From contig CM041545.1 of NCBI GenBank assembly GCA_023238725.1, forward strand, positions 12,989,782-13,053,781: a stretch of DNA of 64,000 nucleotides. The letters are read 5' to 3'. This document shows, in pieces, positions 25,401 to 34,990 of the stretch; within the stretch, counting starts at the first letter, position 1; each line of letters opens with the position of its first letter. The notes beneath the pieces are model-generated. The model was not told the DNA's origin and did not search any database. It saw only the letters and a list, made by a program, of their open reading frames with translations. This DNA is from Scortum barcoo. Lineage: Eukaryota > Chordata > Actinopteri > Centrarchiformes > Terapontidae. Made by a program: the position numbers and the translations under genes.

Positions 25401-28400
25401 GGTGTCTCCCTTCTGGACACAGGTTCCTCCATTCTGGCATGGCGAGGGGCTGCATGGCATGTAGGGGGTCTCACAGTGCTGGCCGGAGTACTCATGAGGG
25501 CAGCGGCAGTGGTACGAACCCACCTCATTCACACACACGCCGCCGTTAAGACAGGGAGAGGGAGTCTGGGTGCATTCGTTGACATCTTGCTTGCAGGTTT
25601 GACCGTGGAAGGCGGGTGGGCAAGTGCAGATGTAGGTGGAATCGAAGGCCGAGCACTGGCCGCCATTTGCGCACGGATTGGATGCACACGGGTTGGCGAG
25701 CTGGCAGCTTTTACCTTGAGCGAAGAAACAAGAGAGAGACATTCATCATTAGGGCTCATGAGGGAAAGGAGAGCCCGGAAAAAGTGAGATGAAATTTTAT
25801 CTGCATACCTGACCACCCAGGCGGGCAGCGGCAGCGGTAGGCAGTGAGGGTGATGAGCTCACACGTTCCCCCGTTGCGACAGGGGGAGCTCATGCAGGCG
25901 TGGTTGGTGGGGGTCAGGCATAGCCGGTCAGTGAAACCCAGGCGGCACACGCAGCGGAAATCAAAGGTGTTGTCATGGGACACAGCGCGGCATTCCCCAC
26001 CGTTGCGGCAAGGTGAAGGGCTGCACGGACTGGGGTACTGGCACCGGCTGCCTACGAAGTCACTGGGACACCTGGGAGAAGACAGTGAAGGGATAAAACA
26101 GTGCAGATTAGGAAACACTTTCTTTTTTTCTTGCTTGAATCATGGGAACAAGTTTCTAAACTAAAGGGGGAATAAGGGGAGGATGGGAGGATGGGAGGAG
26201 GGAGTAGTGGAGGGGGACTAAAAGTTTCCCGCCCAGGAAAGTCCCACTGCAGCGGGAGACGGGGGCCGGCATGTTGTTCTAGTGTGTCTCTCTGGATTAG
26301 ACTCCCTCAGAACCTTGAAAACACATTCTGCTGGGACAACAGACGCCACAAAATAGTCTAGACGTAACAAACCGTTCCCATCTACCTTTCGCCCCCACGC
26401 TGTCCACACTCATCCTGAATGCCCGTAGAGATCAAGGGGGCTGCGCCAGCTCTGGATGTCCTATATCTGAGGCACTGCATTCAGGCCCTAGGCCTCCGGG
26501 TGCTTCCCTCCCATCCAGACTAAGGATGCTGCTACAGTCACATAGCTCAAACTGGCAAACTGATTATGAGGAGCGAAGACAGAGAAATTTAAGGATGCAA
26601 GCTCTACATAGATGAGGACTGACTTTCACCTGTTGCAGTGTCTTGTAGTGACATGTTATAGGGAATTCACTCCTATTTGATTTCAAACCGCAAACTACTT
26701 AGGCATCATTTGATACGCATCTTGTACATCTCAGTCACGCGCAGGAGCATTTAAAGTCAGCAAAAAAAAGTGTTTATGTTTGAATTGGAGCTTGTGTGAG
26801 AGTGTGTAGTTGCGCACATGAGCGTGTGAGTGAATGCGTAAGGGAGGGCATCTGTTGGCCTCCTAGTATCTCCACAGGGAGCAGGTGCGCATGTTAAAGA
26901 AGGCAGCTGTTGGACACGACTCCTCCTCCTCCCCCCTTATCCCTCCTCCCTCCCTCCCCTCTGTCCCCTTGTTAGATGGGGGGTGCTGACAAGCCAACCT
27001 CTCCTCCAGGGACATAAAGAACCCATGTGAAGTCAGCTGTTGCAACTTCTGTCTCTTTGCCCCCCGCCCCCCACCCTGCCTCAACCAACAAATTCATTCT
27101 TAATTCCTCTCTTCCTTACCTGTTCCTCTTTTAATTTCCTTTTTGCTTCAAAACACTGACTGTTTTCTTTCGCACTGGTCTCCTCCCTGTCTCTGCCACA
27201 TTCTGCTTCTCATCAGTTTGTTTTCTCGTTTGTCCCCCATGTGGACTTTTTACAGCACCAAGCTGTTTTCTTTTTACAGCGTCCCCCTTATGTCACATAG
27301 GACTGCTGAAAACTCCCTTGTTGACTCAGTTAGGTGAGACCGTTTGGTGAGTTCTTTAACGGCCCAGTGTGCCCCACAGGGAGCCCAGACAGTTGCAATT
27401 GGCAGAAGATTGTAAAAGCATTTGGGGCTCCTTTGAAGTTCCCCTGCCTTTCTCCTCCTCTCATTTCACTTTACCGTGCAAACACACTGAATGATTCACT
27501 GTTTTGGTGTAAAAATCCTCTCTCAGTTTTGTAAGGTGTAATGAAACAGAGATAGAGATGTCATTAATCATGTGTGTGCACTCGTGGTTGCGTTTGTGTG
27601 TGCGCGCGTGTGCGCGCGTGTGTGTGTCATCCCACGCTAACTAACTGTAATGGATCCTCTTTGTCCTGAAGTCAGCCTGGACTGAGATAAAGATCCACCC
27701 ACATGCTGAAAAGCTAAGCAGCACACACCACGGCAACAGGTCTCACTCAGCGATGCAATGTCCCCTCAGGCCAGAGCAGATGCTTCCCCGACCTCTGACC
27801 CCAAACACTTTTGTGACTGTGGGACAGGCCTCTTTGCCTTCTCTCCCCTCTCTCCTCTCTCCCTGCTGGGCCTGATCTACCATCTGCCACTCTGGGGGTG
27901 ACTTTATCCTCCGACACAAAAACCAGCCCCGCTGTGGGCTGGAAATGCCACCGCTGTGGAAAATGTTATGTAAATGGCAGAGGGTACAGTAATTGTGTGT
28001 GTGAGTGTGAGTTTATTCTCTTGGGTTTAATAAACAACATGAAAGGGAAAACTATGTATTTTCCCTCTTGAACACTAACCCCCTTTTACTCTTTAAGCAG
28101 CTATTTACGTCTGTCTTTTTTTCTCCTCACTAACTGGTTATCTGATGTTCCCTTATGAATCTAATCATAGTCACATCTGTTAGTGAGACCAAGAAGAACA
28201 GTGAAGTTTTGTAGGAGGAAATGAGAAACGTAGTGGGTTGGGAAGACTCTGAACTCCCACTACAGTGATTCATACGTACTTTGTTATGGTCAGTGTGTTT
28301 GATACTGCAGTAAGGGACCAACACTGTGAATAAAAACATGCAAAGTAGCCATAATAGCAGTAAAGCCTTTTTTGCCAAAACAAAAAGTGTAACAAGTGTA

Positions 28401-31400
28401 GTGGGAAAAAAAAGGTCACACAGAGATCATTTTGATAGTGATCAGGCTTTTCCTGTCTCTTTCCTGTCTCTCTCTGTAAAAGGAGTGAAGTCGGAAGATT
28501 TACGAGGGTCAGTAAGAGCACCACGGCCCGAGCACCTGCTTGACTAATGACTGCGAGATCACTTTCACGCACAAAATACCATTTAACAAACACCAGAGAC
28601 GTAACTTCAACGGAGCCTGCTTGTGAGTGACCAATACTGGTTCCACAGGTGGCAGATTCATTTCGAGAGCTGTGGAGACATCCCAAGTAAAAACACCTGC
28701 CTGCCACTTCCACTTCTGTAAGATGGTTATCAGTGACAACACATCTGCTAAAGTGGCTCTAGCCCGGTGTCCATTATACAGGTCACCGTGAATCAGGTCG
28801 GCACATGACATGTAACCACAACATCCCAATTTTGGAGCTGAACTGGAACCATTATCACACACCAACTTCCCCTTAAGTTCCTTTCTTGCCTCTTGTGATT
28901 TCATAACATTAGGGATAATGAGCTATAACTAACTGTCCTGACTGATATAATTTCCTCTCGTGCATATAATTAAAACACAGACAGGAAAAACACATACATA
29001 TGAACTTAACCTGTTTGCTGCATTGCCCTGTAGGGTGCAACACCAGCCTGCCTGAAAAGTTATGGCGTTTTTCCATTATACAGTTCTAGCATTACTCAAC
29101 TCAGTTTCGGTTGTTTTCAATTACAATAGATTACCACCTCAGCGTGGGTGGGGTCGTCAGTGAAGCAACGCGGCTGAAACTCCAGCGACGTCATTTGTTA
29201 TGCGACACAATAACGAAACAACTATGGAGGCTACCAGACAAAGAAATGTATGTATGTCTGCACCTCGTCGTTGCTCCACGGGGTTGATTCTGTGCAGCCA
29301 TCTCTGACCATGTTCGTTGTTGTTGTTATTGGGTTTTAAAAATGGCCACACACCCTGGCCAATCAGTGGCCTGATCGCCTGACGTCTGCCGACGCCACAT
29401 TTTCGGCCTCGACTCAGCTCGATTGGAACCCCGGCCGAGTAGGTGCTAGAAAAGTGCACCTGGTACCAGGTACTAACACATAATGGAAAAAAGCCTAAAA
29501 AAAAAGAGTTGAGTCCGAGTAGGTGCTAGTGGAAAAGCGCCTTTAGTGTCTCACCAAACATTTGACATTTGACAGCCTGCGCTGGTGCCTGTGAACTTTC
29601 AGTACCCACTACAGCCAAACAGCCTCTTATCTTTACGTTCTGACAGCACAGCTTTGATCAACCCACTCTGAGGTTCTCCAGACTCACAGGATCCTGATCA
29701 CTGCAATAGTCATCTGCGAATCAAAGCTTTTCTTCAAAATAGATATTTTAAAGTTGTTTGAAGCCCAACCAACCTAATTCATTGCTGTACCAGAGGGGCC
29801 CTGGCATCTAGGGAATGGGCCCAACCAGGGGAGTGGCAGACTTAGAGCTTAAACCCCAATAAAAGCCCAACACCAGCAGGCACACTTGACCCAGCCATGC
29901 TCCTGATTCGCTTAAGCTTACATGGAGCTGAGCCTTAACAGAGACCTGCTCGGTAATCCTATAGGAGGACAAATGAAGAGCGACATTCCTTGAGGGAGAG
30001 TGTAACATCCTTTTAGTGGTGCTCAGCTCGCTCTAGACGGCCTTTGCGCATGAGACATTTTATCATCAATATGCGACACCAGACAGGTCCGTGCAAGGTC
30101 AGAGAGGTCCAATCGCACCAACCACTGCAGACCTTCGGTAAATTTTCTGTCTTGGGTCTATTTCCGTCAGCTGTCTTGCAGTATTTGTGACATGTAGCGA
30201 GACAGTTGAGATGTTTTCTGAATTTATTATTAACAGTCACCTCAGACCAAAAACGTGTCTATTTCAGCAAAGCAGCACCGGCAGTCAGTTGCGCAAAGGT
30301 GGGGGTCGAGGGCGTCAACCTTTCAACCTCACCATGCCCTTATTACTGTCTCACAAGTGGAAACTAAATTTGACTCACACAGCACTGTGCCCCTTGCACG
30401 TTTTGAAGCTGCCTACATAAAATGACTACCGCTCCATGAGAAACAGGAAGCCCCAGACCTTCAGATAACCTCTTACTTCACAGAACTACGACCGAGTGCT
30501 TCCCCATTATAGAAGTTTGTTGTTGTTTCCATGTGACTGCTGTGGCCTCCGCAAACTGAAGTGCACTTTTAAACCTAGACAACCTTGTGATTTCCCCCAA
30601 ACTGAGACCTGTAACGTGCTCATCTGTGGAGTATGTAGGCTATGTAAATAAGCATAAGGGAAGTTCTCTATTCATAGATATGTAAAAATAAAAAAAAATA
30701 ATAAAAAAAAATATTTTGTATCATGTGCAGTTACCAAGAAAAAGAAAAGAAAAAAAAAACATGCACATCATCATGTCAACCACAATGCTAAGATGGCATA
30801 AAGTTGGAGAGCTGAACCAAATGCCATTTTTGGCTGAAGTTAAGTTTTGTTAGTCAAGTTGTTTCTTGTAATTGAAATCATTATCAGTTCCGATTAACAA
30901 ACATCTTGGTAATGTGGTTTGTTATTGCACACAAATACAGCAACAGTGAAATATAGACATGGGGAATAAAAAAATAGCTAAGCTAGCTATGCTAAAAGCT
31001 AACTAGCCTAATTTAGAAGAGCAGTAATAGCCATACTGCCATTTCAGAAACACCGACACACTAAAATTCATGGTTTGGTGTGGTGAAATAACGTTTTAAA
31101 TATGTTTGAATGTCTTTTAAATGTTTAAAGTTGTGTATTGATGTTTAAACTTCTTGTATTGTTACTGCTCTTTAGAGCAGATACAGGTAAAAGTAGTAGG
31201 CAACCTCACAACAATAGTTGATCCCAATCAACCTTGGAGAGATAAACAGGACACAAGCGAGTTCCTGTTTTACAGATGATCTCTATTGAAAAGATTTAAA
31301 TTAAGGGTGACTAATTTTAGAGCCACTGAGGACAGAAAACATCCTTTCTTCGAGAAGAGGCAATGGAGAATCCATTTTGTCTAAACATGGGCTTAATGCC

Positions 31401-34400
31401 ACTAAACCCGTCCATAAGACATCTGATTACCACAGTTTACACCAAACCTAACCTTGTTCTCTATGCCAACATGTGATTTCACTCTCTGTTCTCACATTCG
31501 TGGGAACTGCGCCGAAAGAGGATTTAAATCCACCTTACCACTCAAATCTGTGTCACATATGCTTACAGACTGCTGCACAAACCACAACATGACTCTCTGG
31601 TAACTTTGAAAGCTGCATGTGTGGTTTTAGCATTCATTTAGCATTCAAACCTTCCAGTTAACATCCTGTGACAAGAACTGCACATCTTGACCTCACACAA
31701 CTCATCCTGAGTATGAAGTTGGGGCATTTCTTTCCCCTTGATCGTCATATTGCCAGTCTCTTTTTCCTTTTAACCAGTCTGCAAAACACAGGTTTCCCCG
31801 GCTGGACTTTCCATCTATGTCATTACCCAACATAACTACTATGGCACAAAATTCAAATAGCGACAATAAGAACACAAGTTGGACCATTATTGGAAGCCCC
31901 CGCTCCCCCACTGCTTGGTACAGACGCTACACTCTGACCCCTGAGCATTGGTGCTGAATCTCCCAGTGCACCCCGTGACTGATGGCTGCTTGGCTTGGCA
32001 GGGATGAATGATTAATGGGAGGAAGAGAGAGGGCGCGGGTGGGTGAAGTGATGCTCTTATCCTGTCTGTTTTTAATTGGACCGAGCAGAGATGGAGACCA
32101 CAATACCAGCTTTGTGGAGGAGGAGAGTGGAGGGAGAGCTTCAGTGTGCGAGTGTGTGCACACGTGCGGAGGCCTGTGTGGAGGTCTGTGTGTGTGTGTG
32201 GTGGAGTGTGCAGATTGTGAATTGGTGGCCCTAGGCTGGATGCATGGGCCCGTCAATAGCTCCCCCTTGTCCCTGCAGACCAGAGAAGCGCCTGCTGTGA
32301 CCACATGCCCCGGGGGCGAATCAGGCCACCCCTGAGCATCTTTACAAATAAAAATGATGCCACATCTGGATAAAATAAAAATGTTTTAAAAGTCTACTTT
32401 ATGAGAGCCTTTTCTGTCTCCCTTCAGGACTAAAAACTGGTGTCCTATTTTCACCCCACCTATTGTTTTGAAGGTGAGTCAGCAGACTCTAAGATTTGCA
32501 TATAGGTCAGCTAGAGGTTGTTGATATTGGATGTCTCACCCACAAACTGTTAACATCAATCCACAGCCTACACAAACAGTCCACAATCTGCCTCTCTGTC
32601 TGTTCCCACTTGTTTGCCTTCAAATTTCTGCACTTTATTCCAATTAATCTCACTCTCTTGACATCCAATCCAATTACATTTCACAGCCATCTGGCTTTCT
32701 AATGGAGATCATAAGCGGGTAAGGTGGGGGGTGGAGGTGGAACGGAGGGAGGGTGTAGCCATTCAGAGAGCAGGGGACAAGCCTTTTGGAAGGGGGGGGG
32801 GTTGTTGGGGGTTATGGCAGGGGTTTGGTGTGTGTTGTGGTGTTTGCAGTGGCTGTGGCATGATGGGAAGCCTCACTCAGATTAGTCACACAGCATTATT
32901 CTGACTGCAGGACAATGGGTGACGGGCGGCGGGCGAGCCCCAGCTGTCGCCCATGAAAGGGCACAAAAACAAGATTTAGGACTGGACGCGTCCTCTCACT
33001 TTGCTGGAGAAGGGGTCTTGCATTCATTAACGGGCCTACTGATGGAGGGGTGGGGGGGTTGGCTTTTGTCTAGCTACCCTTCTCTCACCTCTCTGGAACT
33101 GCGCTCTCTGTTTATTTCTTCACTTCTTAAACTCTTTTCTCTTTTGGGGAATGTGTGCAGGGAAATGTGGCTCCTGGAGGGGTACGGAGAGTGCACACCA
33201 GGCCCTGAAGAAACTCAAGGGCCTCTGGTTGCTGGGCACAGGGCCCCGCTCAAAGCCTGGAATGAAAAGGGGGAATATGTGGCCCCTTTTCATTCCGTGC
33301 TTAAAAAAGGCACTTTCAAGTAGTAAAATCACACTACACTGCACCTCTAAGGCCACACAAATTCCAAAACACAGCAACAAATGACACACGGGACACAAAG
33401 GGACAACAGGAAAAAAGTGTTGTGGCGGTTTGCAGCGCAACATCTGGCGCACATGTTGCTGCTTTTCTTATTCCTACTTACTTGCACTCTCCATTTCCAT
33501 TCGAGGTGGCTTCACACCTTCCTCCGTTCAGACATGATTCAGTTGGTAGGGAGCATTTCAGACCTGTTGATCAACATGGAAAATATTACAACACAACTCA
33601 AAAAGTAGACAGCAGAAGTCCACGATGAGGACATGATGCTGGGATTAACATGGATTAGAGGGATTATTAATCAGTGAGACTTTTAATACATCTTTATTCA
33701 GAGGAATTTTTATTTTAATACACGCAGGGTGTCTCTTTAATTGATTTGTTACACAGTTGTCCTTGGAGGATATTGGGTAGCCCGTGGTGGACACCGGTGA
33801 GGCTGGAGCGTGGCTTTCTTTTTTTCAGGTTGGGGAGGAGGGGGCGCACGCTTTTGCGGGGAAAGCGCAGCAGCTGCGGGGCTCGGATGCGGAACAAAAG
33901 AAATCAGAGTCCAGCACGAGCCATAAAACACTCTCCTCGGGCATTGTTTACCGGCAGAGACGGGAATAACAGCACCTCCTCCACCCCCATACCCTCCACA
34001 ACACTCTCCCACACATGCAGACAAAAGGTAACCCACACACACACCACCCCCCCACCCCCAGCACACGCACCAGCTTCCCTTATCCTCCCTGTTATTTAAA
34101 ACCAATTCTTAGTGCAAGTTAAAGGTTTATCAGGCCGACTTAAACTGAACACAACTAATTAAATCTCATTAAAAAGAAAAACAGAGAGAGATCTGGTGCA
34201 CATAGTAAGTTTGTGATGAGTGACTGATGCATTGCAAGTGTGAGGCTGAAGTGTGACTGCTTTTCCTGTGCAGACAAAATCAACAGTTGAAATAAAGTCT
34301 CACTGCAGCCAAGCGCACCGCAGCGTTTGGCTCCTGCACTTGTAGTGAAACCGTTCCCACGACCTACAAGAGGCTCTTAAAATAACCCCATAAATAAAGA

Positions 34401-34644
34401 GATTTATTGGAATCGATCAGGCTCTTACCCTCAGATCTTTCTTGTATATCAGTTAGAAATAAGACAGGACTAGATGAGGGAATATCAAGCATTTACTAAC
34501 TTTTTTTTTTTCTAAGCCCAAGTGAAATAGTTTCCGCATCAGTGAGGACAATCTGCAACAAAACTTTATGGGATTTTTTTATTTACCTTGTGAGATGACG
34601 ATTGCAGGAATCAGAAATGTTAGTTTCACAAAGAAACGATACAT
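12240..34644 (-). CDS. notch1: Notch1 receptor, complete 34-exon gene
   Basis: Single-pass receptor for Delta/Serrate-type ligands. It is cut by furin, ADAM and gamma-secretase to release an intracellular domain that activates RBPJ (CSL) target genes. Thirty-four coding exons were placed by splice sites and frame. From exon 1 their lengths are 58, 82, 263, 339, 123, 234, 156, 186, 114, 114, 234, 111, 193, 146, 114, 120, 153, 229, 202, 154, 185, 133, 258, 113, 572, 441, 146, 214, 85, 163, 299, 148, 98 and 1257 nt, total 7437, giving 2478 residues and TAG at 12242-12240. Human NOTCH1 is 2555 residues. Many internal lengths equal what I recall of the human gene. Order: signal peptide, EGF1-36, LNR A-C, HD, TM, RAM, ankyrin, TAD, PEST. 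No frameshift or missing domain was seen. Paralogue 1a versus 1b not resolved. Confidence 0.97.
13600..14614 (-). CDS. notch1: notch1 exons 30-33: ankyrin repeats
   Basis: Exons at 14452-14614, 14045-14343, 13793-13940 and 13600-13697. The seven-repeat ankyrin domain begins near DGFTPLMIASCSGGG and includes TGETALHLAARYARSDAAKRL, trimmed here to TGETALHLAARY, then GRTPLHAAVAADAQGVFQ, DGTTPLILAARLAVEGM and KSALHWAAAVNNV. It finishes in exon 34 with EETPLFLAAREGS. This domain contacts RBPJ and Mastermind in the nucleus. Exon lengths 148 and 98 equal the family values I recall. No substitution of the conserved TPLH-type signatures was seen. Confidence 0.96.
14738..15157 (-). CDS. notch1: notch1 exons 28-29: transmembrane segment and RAM region
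   Basis: Exons at 14944-15157 and 14738-14822. The hydrophobic segment from MYVVFLGLAALG to CLGVLVS (about residues 1738-1758) is the single membrane span. The gamma-secretase S3 cut falls before Val in LGVLVSRKRRR. The RAM motif LWFPEGF (RBPJ-binding Phi-W-Phi-P, about 1768-1772) is intact, followed by the basic cluster KKKRREP, a nuclear localisation signal. Exon 28 ends CTGAA|GTAAGT, and Lys is completed by the first base of exon 29. Confidence 0.95.
15268..16694 (-). CDS. notch1: notch1 exons 25-27: EGF 34-36, LNR repeats and HD domain (negative regulatory region)
   Basis: Exons at 16123-16694, 15556-15996 and 15268-15413. Exon 25 ends EGF34, gives EGF35-36, the linker CHILDYSFVGGFGRD, and LNR-A (CNNHACGWDGGDC) and LNR-B (CLYDGFDC). 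Exon 26 gives LNR-C (CDQGCNNAECEWDGLDC) and the first HD half with the furin S1 site RKRR|EL at about residues 1664-1667. Exon 27 continues HD (YLEIDNRQC) to the S2 metalloprotease site A|V in IEAVTS (about 1722/1723). This region locks the receptor until ligand pulls it open. All calcium-coordinating Asp/Asn motifs of the LNRs look intact. Confidence 0.96.
16803..18963 (-). CDS. notch1: notch1 exons 17-24: EGF repeats 23-34
   Basis: Exons at 18811-18963, 18480-18708, 18190-18391, 17922-18075, 17639-17823, 17381-17513, 17016-17273 and 16803-16915. Landmarks are DINECVKSPCRNGA (EGF23), NINECESNPC or DINECESNPC types (EGF25), DSSCFNGGTCVDGINAFTC (EGF26), WCDSSPCKNGGSCWQQG (EGF28), the atypical EGF29 with VSCEVAAKQQG before its next Cys, and EGF32 with the long first loop CTPSTDPLTNEPKC. 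EGF24-29 correspond to the Abruptex region, which modulates Notch activity. Introns are short (70-290 bp), so this is the densest part of the gene. Confidence 0.95.
19068..22372 (-). CDS. notch1: notch1 exons 10-16: EGF repeats 13-22
   Basis: Exons at 22259-22372, 21917-22150, 21706-21816, 20267-20459, 20011-20156, 19783-19896 and 19068-19187. Landmarks are DECASTPCKNGAKC (EGF14), NINECLSQPCKNGGTC (EGF16), NECESNPCMNGGTCKDM (EGF20), NINECASNPCLNQGTC (EGF21) and APCSPRPCKNGG (EGF22). Exon 14 uses an unusual acceptor, CAATGAAG|C, with the pyrimidine tract about 8 bases upstream, but the length (146 nt) and phase fit the family. Exon 11 begins GTTACACAG as required for the frame and the 234-nt length. 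Introns longer than 300 bp (19188-19782, 20460-21705) hold no exon. The latter has GGAGG-rich DNA and a TG run at 21522-21549. Confidence 0.94.
23023..23748 (-). CDS. notch1: notch1 exons 7-9: EGF 10-13, including the ligand-binding EGF 11-12
   Basis: Exons at 23593-23748, 23304-23489 and 23023-23136. EGF11 is split as DIDECSLG|ANPCEHGGRC, and EGF12 reads DVNECMSNPCHNDATCLDQI. EGF11-12 form the core ligand-binding site of Notch1. The EGF12 O-fucose consensus (C-x4-T-C) is intact as CHNDATC, so fringe-dependent glycosylation is likely conserved. The exon 9 frame stays open for about 100 codons past its donor AAAG|GTGAGA (see findings). Confidence 0.95.
23863..26071 (-). CDS. notch1: notch1 exons 3-6: EGF repeats 1-9
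   Basis: Exons at 25809-26071, 25376-25714, 24200-24322 and 23863-24096. They encode the end of EGF1 through most of EGF9. Each repeat keeps six cysteines, and several carry the calcium-binding D/N-x-D/N-E/D pattern (DVNEC, DVDEC or NIDDC). Exon 5 starts at GCTTCACAG after a CAG acceptor. A nearer AG inside GCTTCACAG would drop three codons but give a length inconsistent with the family. The intron between exons 5 and 4 (24323-25375) is 1 kb, with a TG repeat at about 25001-25021 and no exon. Confidence 0.95.
29064..29541. mobile_element. Non-autonomous DNA transposon (MITE-like) with terminal inverted repeats
   Basis: The left end is GGCGTTTTTCCATTATACAG. On the right, TAATGGAAAAAAGCC ends at 29495, and a second, better end TAGTGGAAAAGCGCC ends at 29541. 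Both are inverted matches of the left end. The motif CCGAGTAGGTGCTAG occurs before each right end, so the element seems to carry a duplicated or nested terminus. The flanks read TTAT on the left and TTTAG on the right, compatible with a 3-bp TTA target duplication. Ends of this type (GGCGCTTTTCCA) are familiar in fish genomes. No transposase frame is present. Confidence 0.65.
31499..31506 (+). promoter_or_regulatory. RBPJ/CSL consensus site in notch1 intron 2
   Basis: CGTGGGAA is an exact match to the high-affinity CSL consensus YGTGGGAA. Such an 8-mer is expected about four times per 64 kb by chance, so alone this is weak. Confidence 0.3.
33259..33296. other. Perfect 14-bp stem hairpin in notch1 intron 2
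   Basis: GGAATGAAAAGGGG at 33259-33272 pairs exactly with CCCCTTTTCATTCC at 33283-33296 around a 10-nt loop. A further GC/TT-type pairing outside two mismatches (GCTT against AAGC) extends the stem. It lies 186 bp from exon 2. It could be a structured RNA, a small transposon relic or chance. Confidence 0.55.
33482..33563 (-). CDS. notch1: notch1 exon 2: EGF repeat 1
   Basis: 82 nt between CAACAG|GT and TGCAA|GTAAGT, the same length as I recall for human exon 2. It encodes most of EGF1, with cysteines spaced as C-x6-C-x5-C-x9-C (CLNGGRC core). The phase AA|G joins exon 3 as Lys-Cys. The exon lies isolated, 7.4 kb from exon 3, and is too short to appear as an open frame of note. Confidence 0.92.
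33564..34586. other. notch1 intron 1 with internal GC-rich segment and CSL site
   Basis: About 1 kb. A GC-rich, CpG-containing block at about 33770-33960 stands out from AT-rich surroundings and may be regulatory or an alternative promoter. TTCCCACG at 34354-34361 is a CSL consensus on the minus strand (CGTGGGAA), 230 bp downstream of exon 1. Confidence 0.45.
34354..34361 (-). promoter_or_regulatory. RBPJ/CSL consensus site in notch1 intron 1
   Basis: CGTGGGAA on the minus strand, an exact CSL consensus close to the notch1 5' end. Auto-regulation of Notch genes is known in several vertebrates. Use here is inferred. Confidence 0.4.
34587..34644 (-). CDS. notch1: notch1 exon 1: signal peptide
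   Basis: ATG at 34644-34642 with G at -3, donor CAAG|GTAAAT. It encodes 19 residues plus one base: a short basic start (MYRFFVK) and a hydrophobic core rich in Leu, Ile, Val and Ala ending ISQG, a typical signal peptide resembling other fish Notch1 leaders. Splicing G|GT to exon 2 restores Gly. The ATG was chosen because it gives a signal peptide in frame with exon 2. Confidence 0.85.
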
Positions 34645-34990
34645 TCCTCCTCTTCAGCTTCACAAATGCCGTTGACTCCCACGTAGGCTTTGCATAGATC
34701 CGCAGTTTGGTATACTCCAGATGTTGGCTTGAAATAAATATCCTTAAGTTAAGAAAAAAAGAAGGGGGGTAAATCCGGCAGAGGAAGAGCAAAAGTCTTC
34801 AAGAGGACTCAGTTCATAGATGTTAACCTGGTGCTCTCCGAGTTCTCAATGAAATGTGCAGGCAACTCGACAAGTTCCTCCCACTCCTCTGCCCCCCTTC
34901 ATGGCAAATAAAAGCTCTCTCTCTCCCTCCCTCCCTCTCTCTCTCTCTCTCCACATGTTGAAGAGGCGCGCCACTGTCCAATAGTAGAAT
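34645..34990 (-). promoter_or_regulatory. notch1: notch1 5' UTR and proximal promoter (approximate)
   Basis: The sequence immediately upstream of the start codon includes a CT-rich run at 34909-34951 (GA-rich on the coding strand) and GGCGCGCC at 34966-34973. No clear TATA box is present. The transcription start cannot be fixed from sequence. The interval ends where a repeat begins at about 34980. Confidence 0.4.

Larger units (their letters stand above)
26072..33481. other. notch1 intron 2 (7.4 kb)
   Basis: The largest notch1 intron. It contains a terminal-inverted-repeat element (29064-29541), TG/CG microsatellites (about 27595-27625 and 32190-32202), an A-rich stretch (30684-30760), a CSL consensus (31499), two GC-richer segments that may be regulatory (31950-32330 and 32860-33060), and a perfect hairpin (33259-33296). 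Vertebrate Notch1 genes commonly hold enhancers in intron 2. No coding exon was recognised. Confidence 0.6.

Noticed and set aside
16123..26071. Repeated cysteine-rich units as a possible tandem DNA array
   Set aside because: The periodicity is that of EGF repeats in notch1 exons. The DNA itself is not a satellite or CRISPR array.
28509..28904. 131-codon open frame on the minus strand in notch1 intron 2
   Set aside because: No similarity that I recognise, and overlapping frames on both strands are equally open. A transposon fragment is possible but unsupported.
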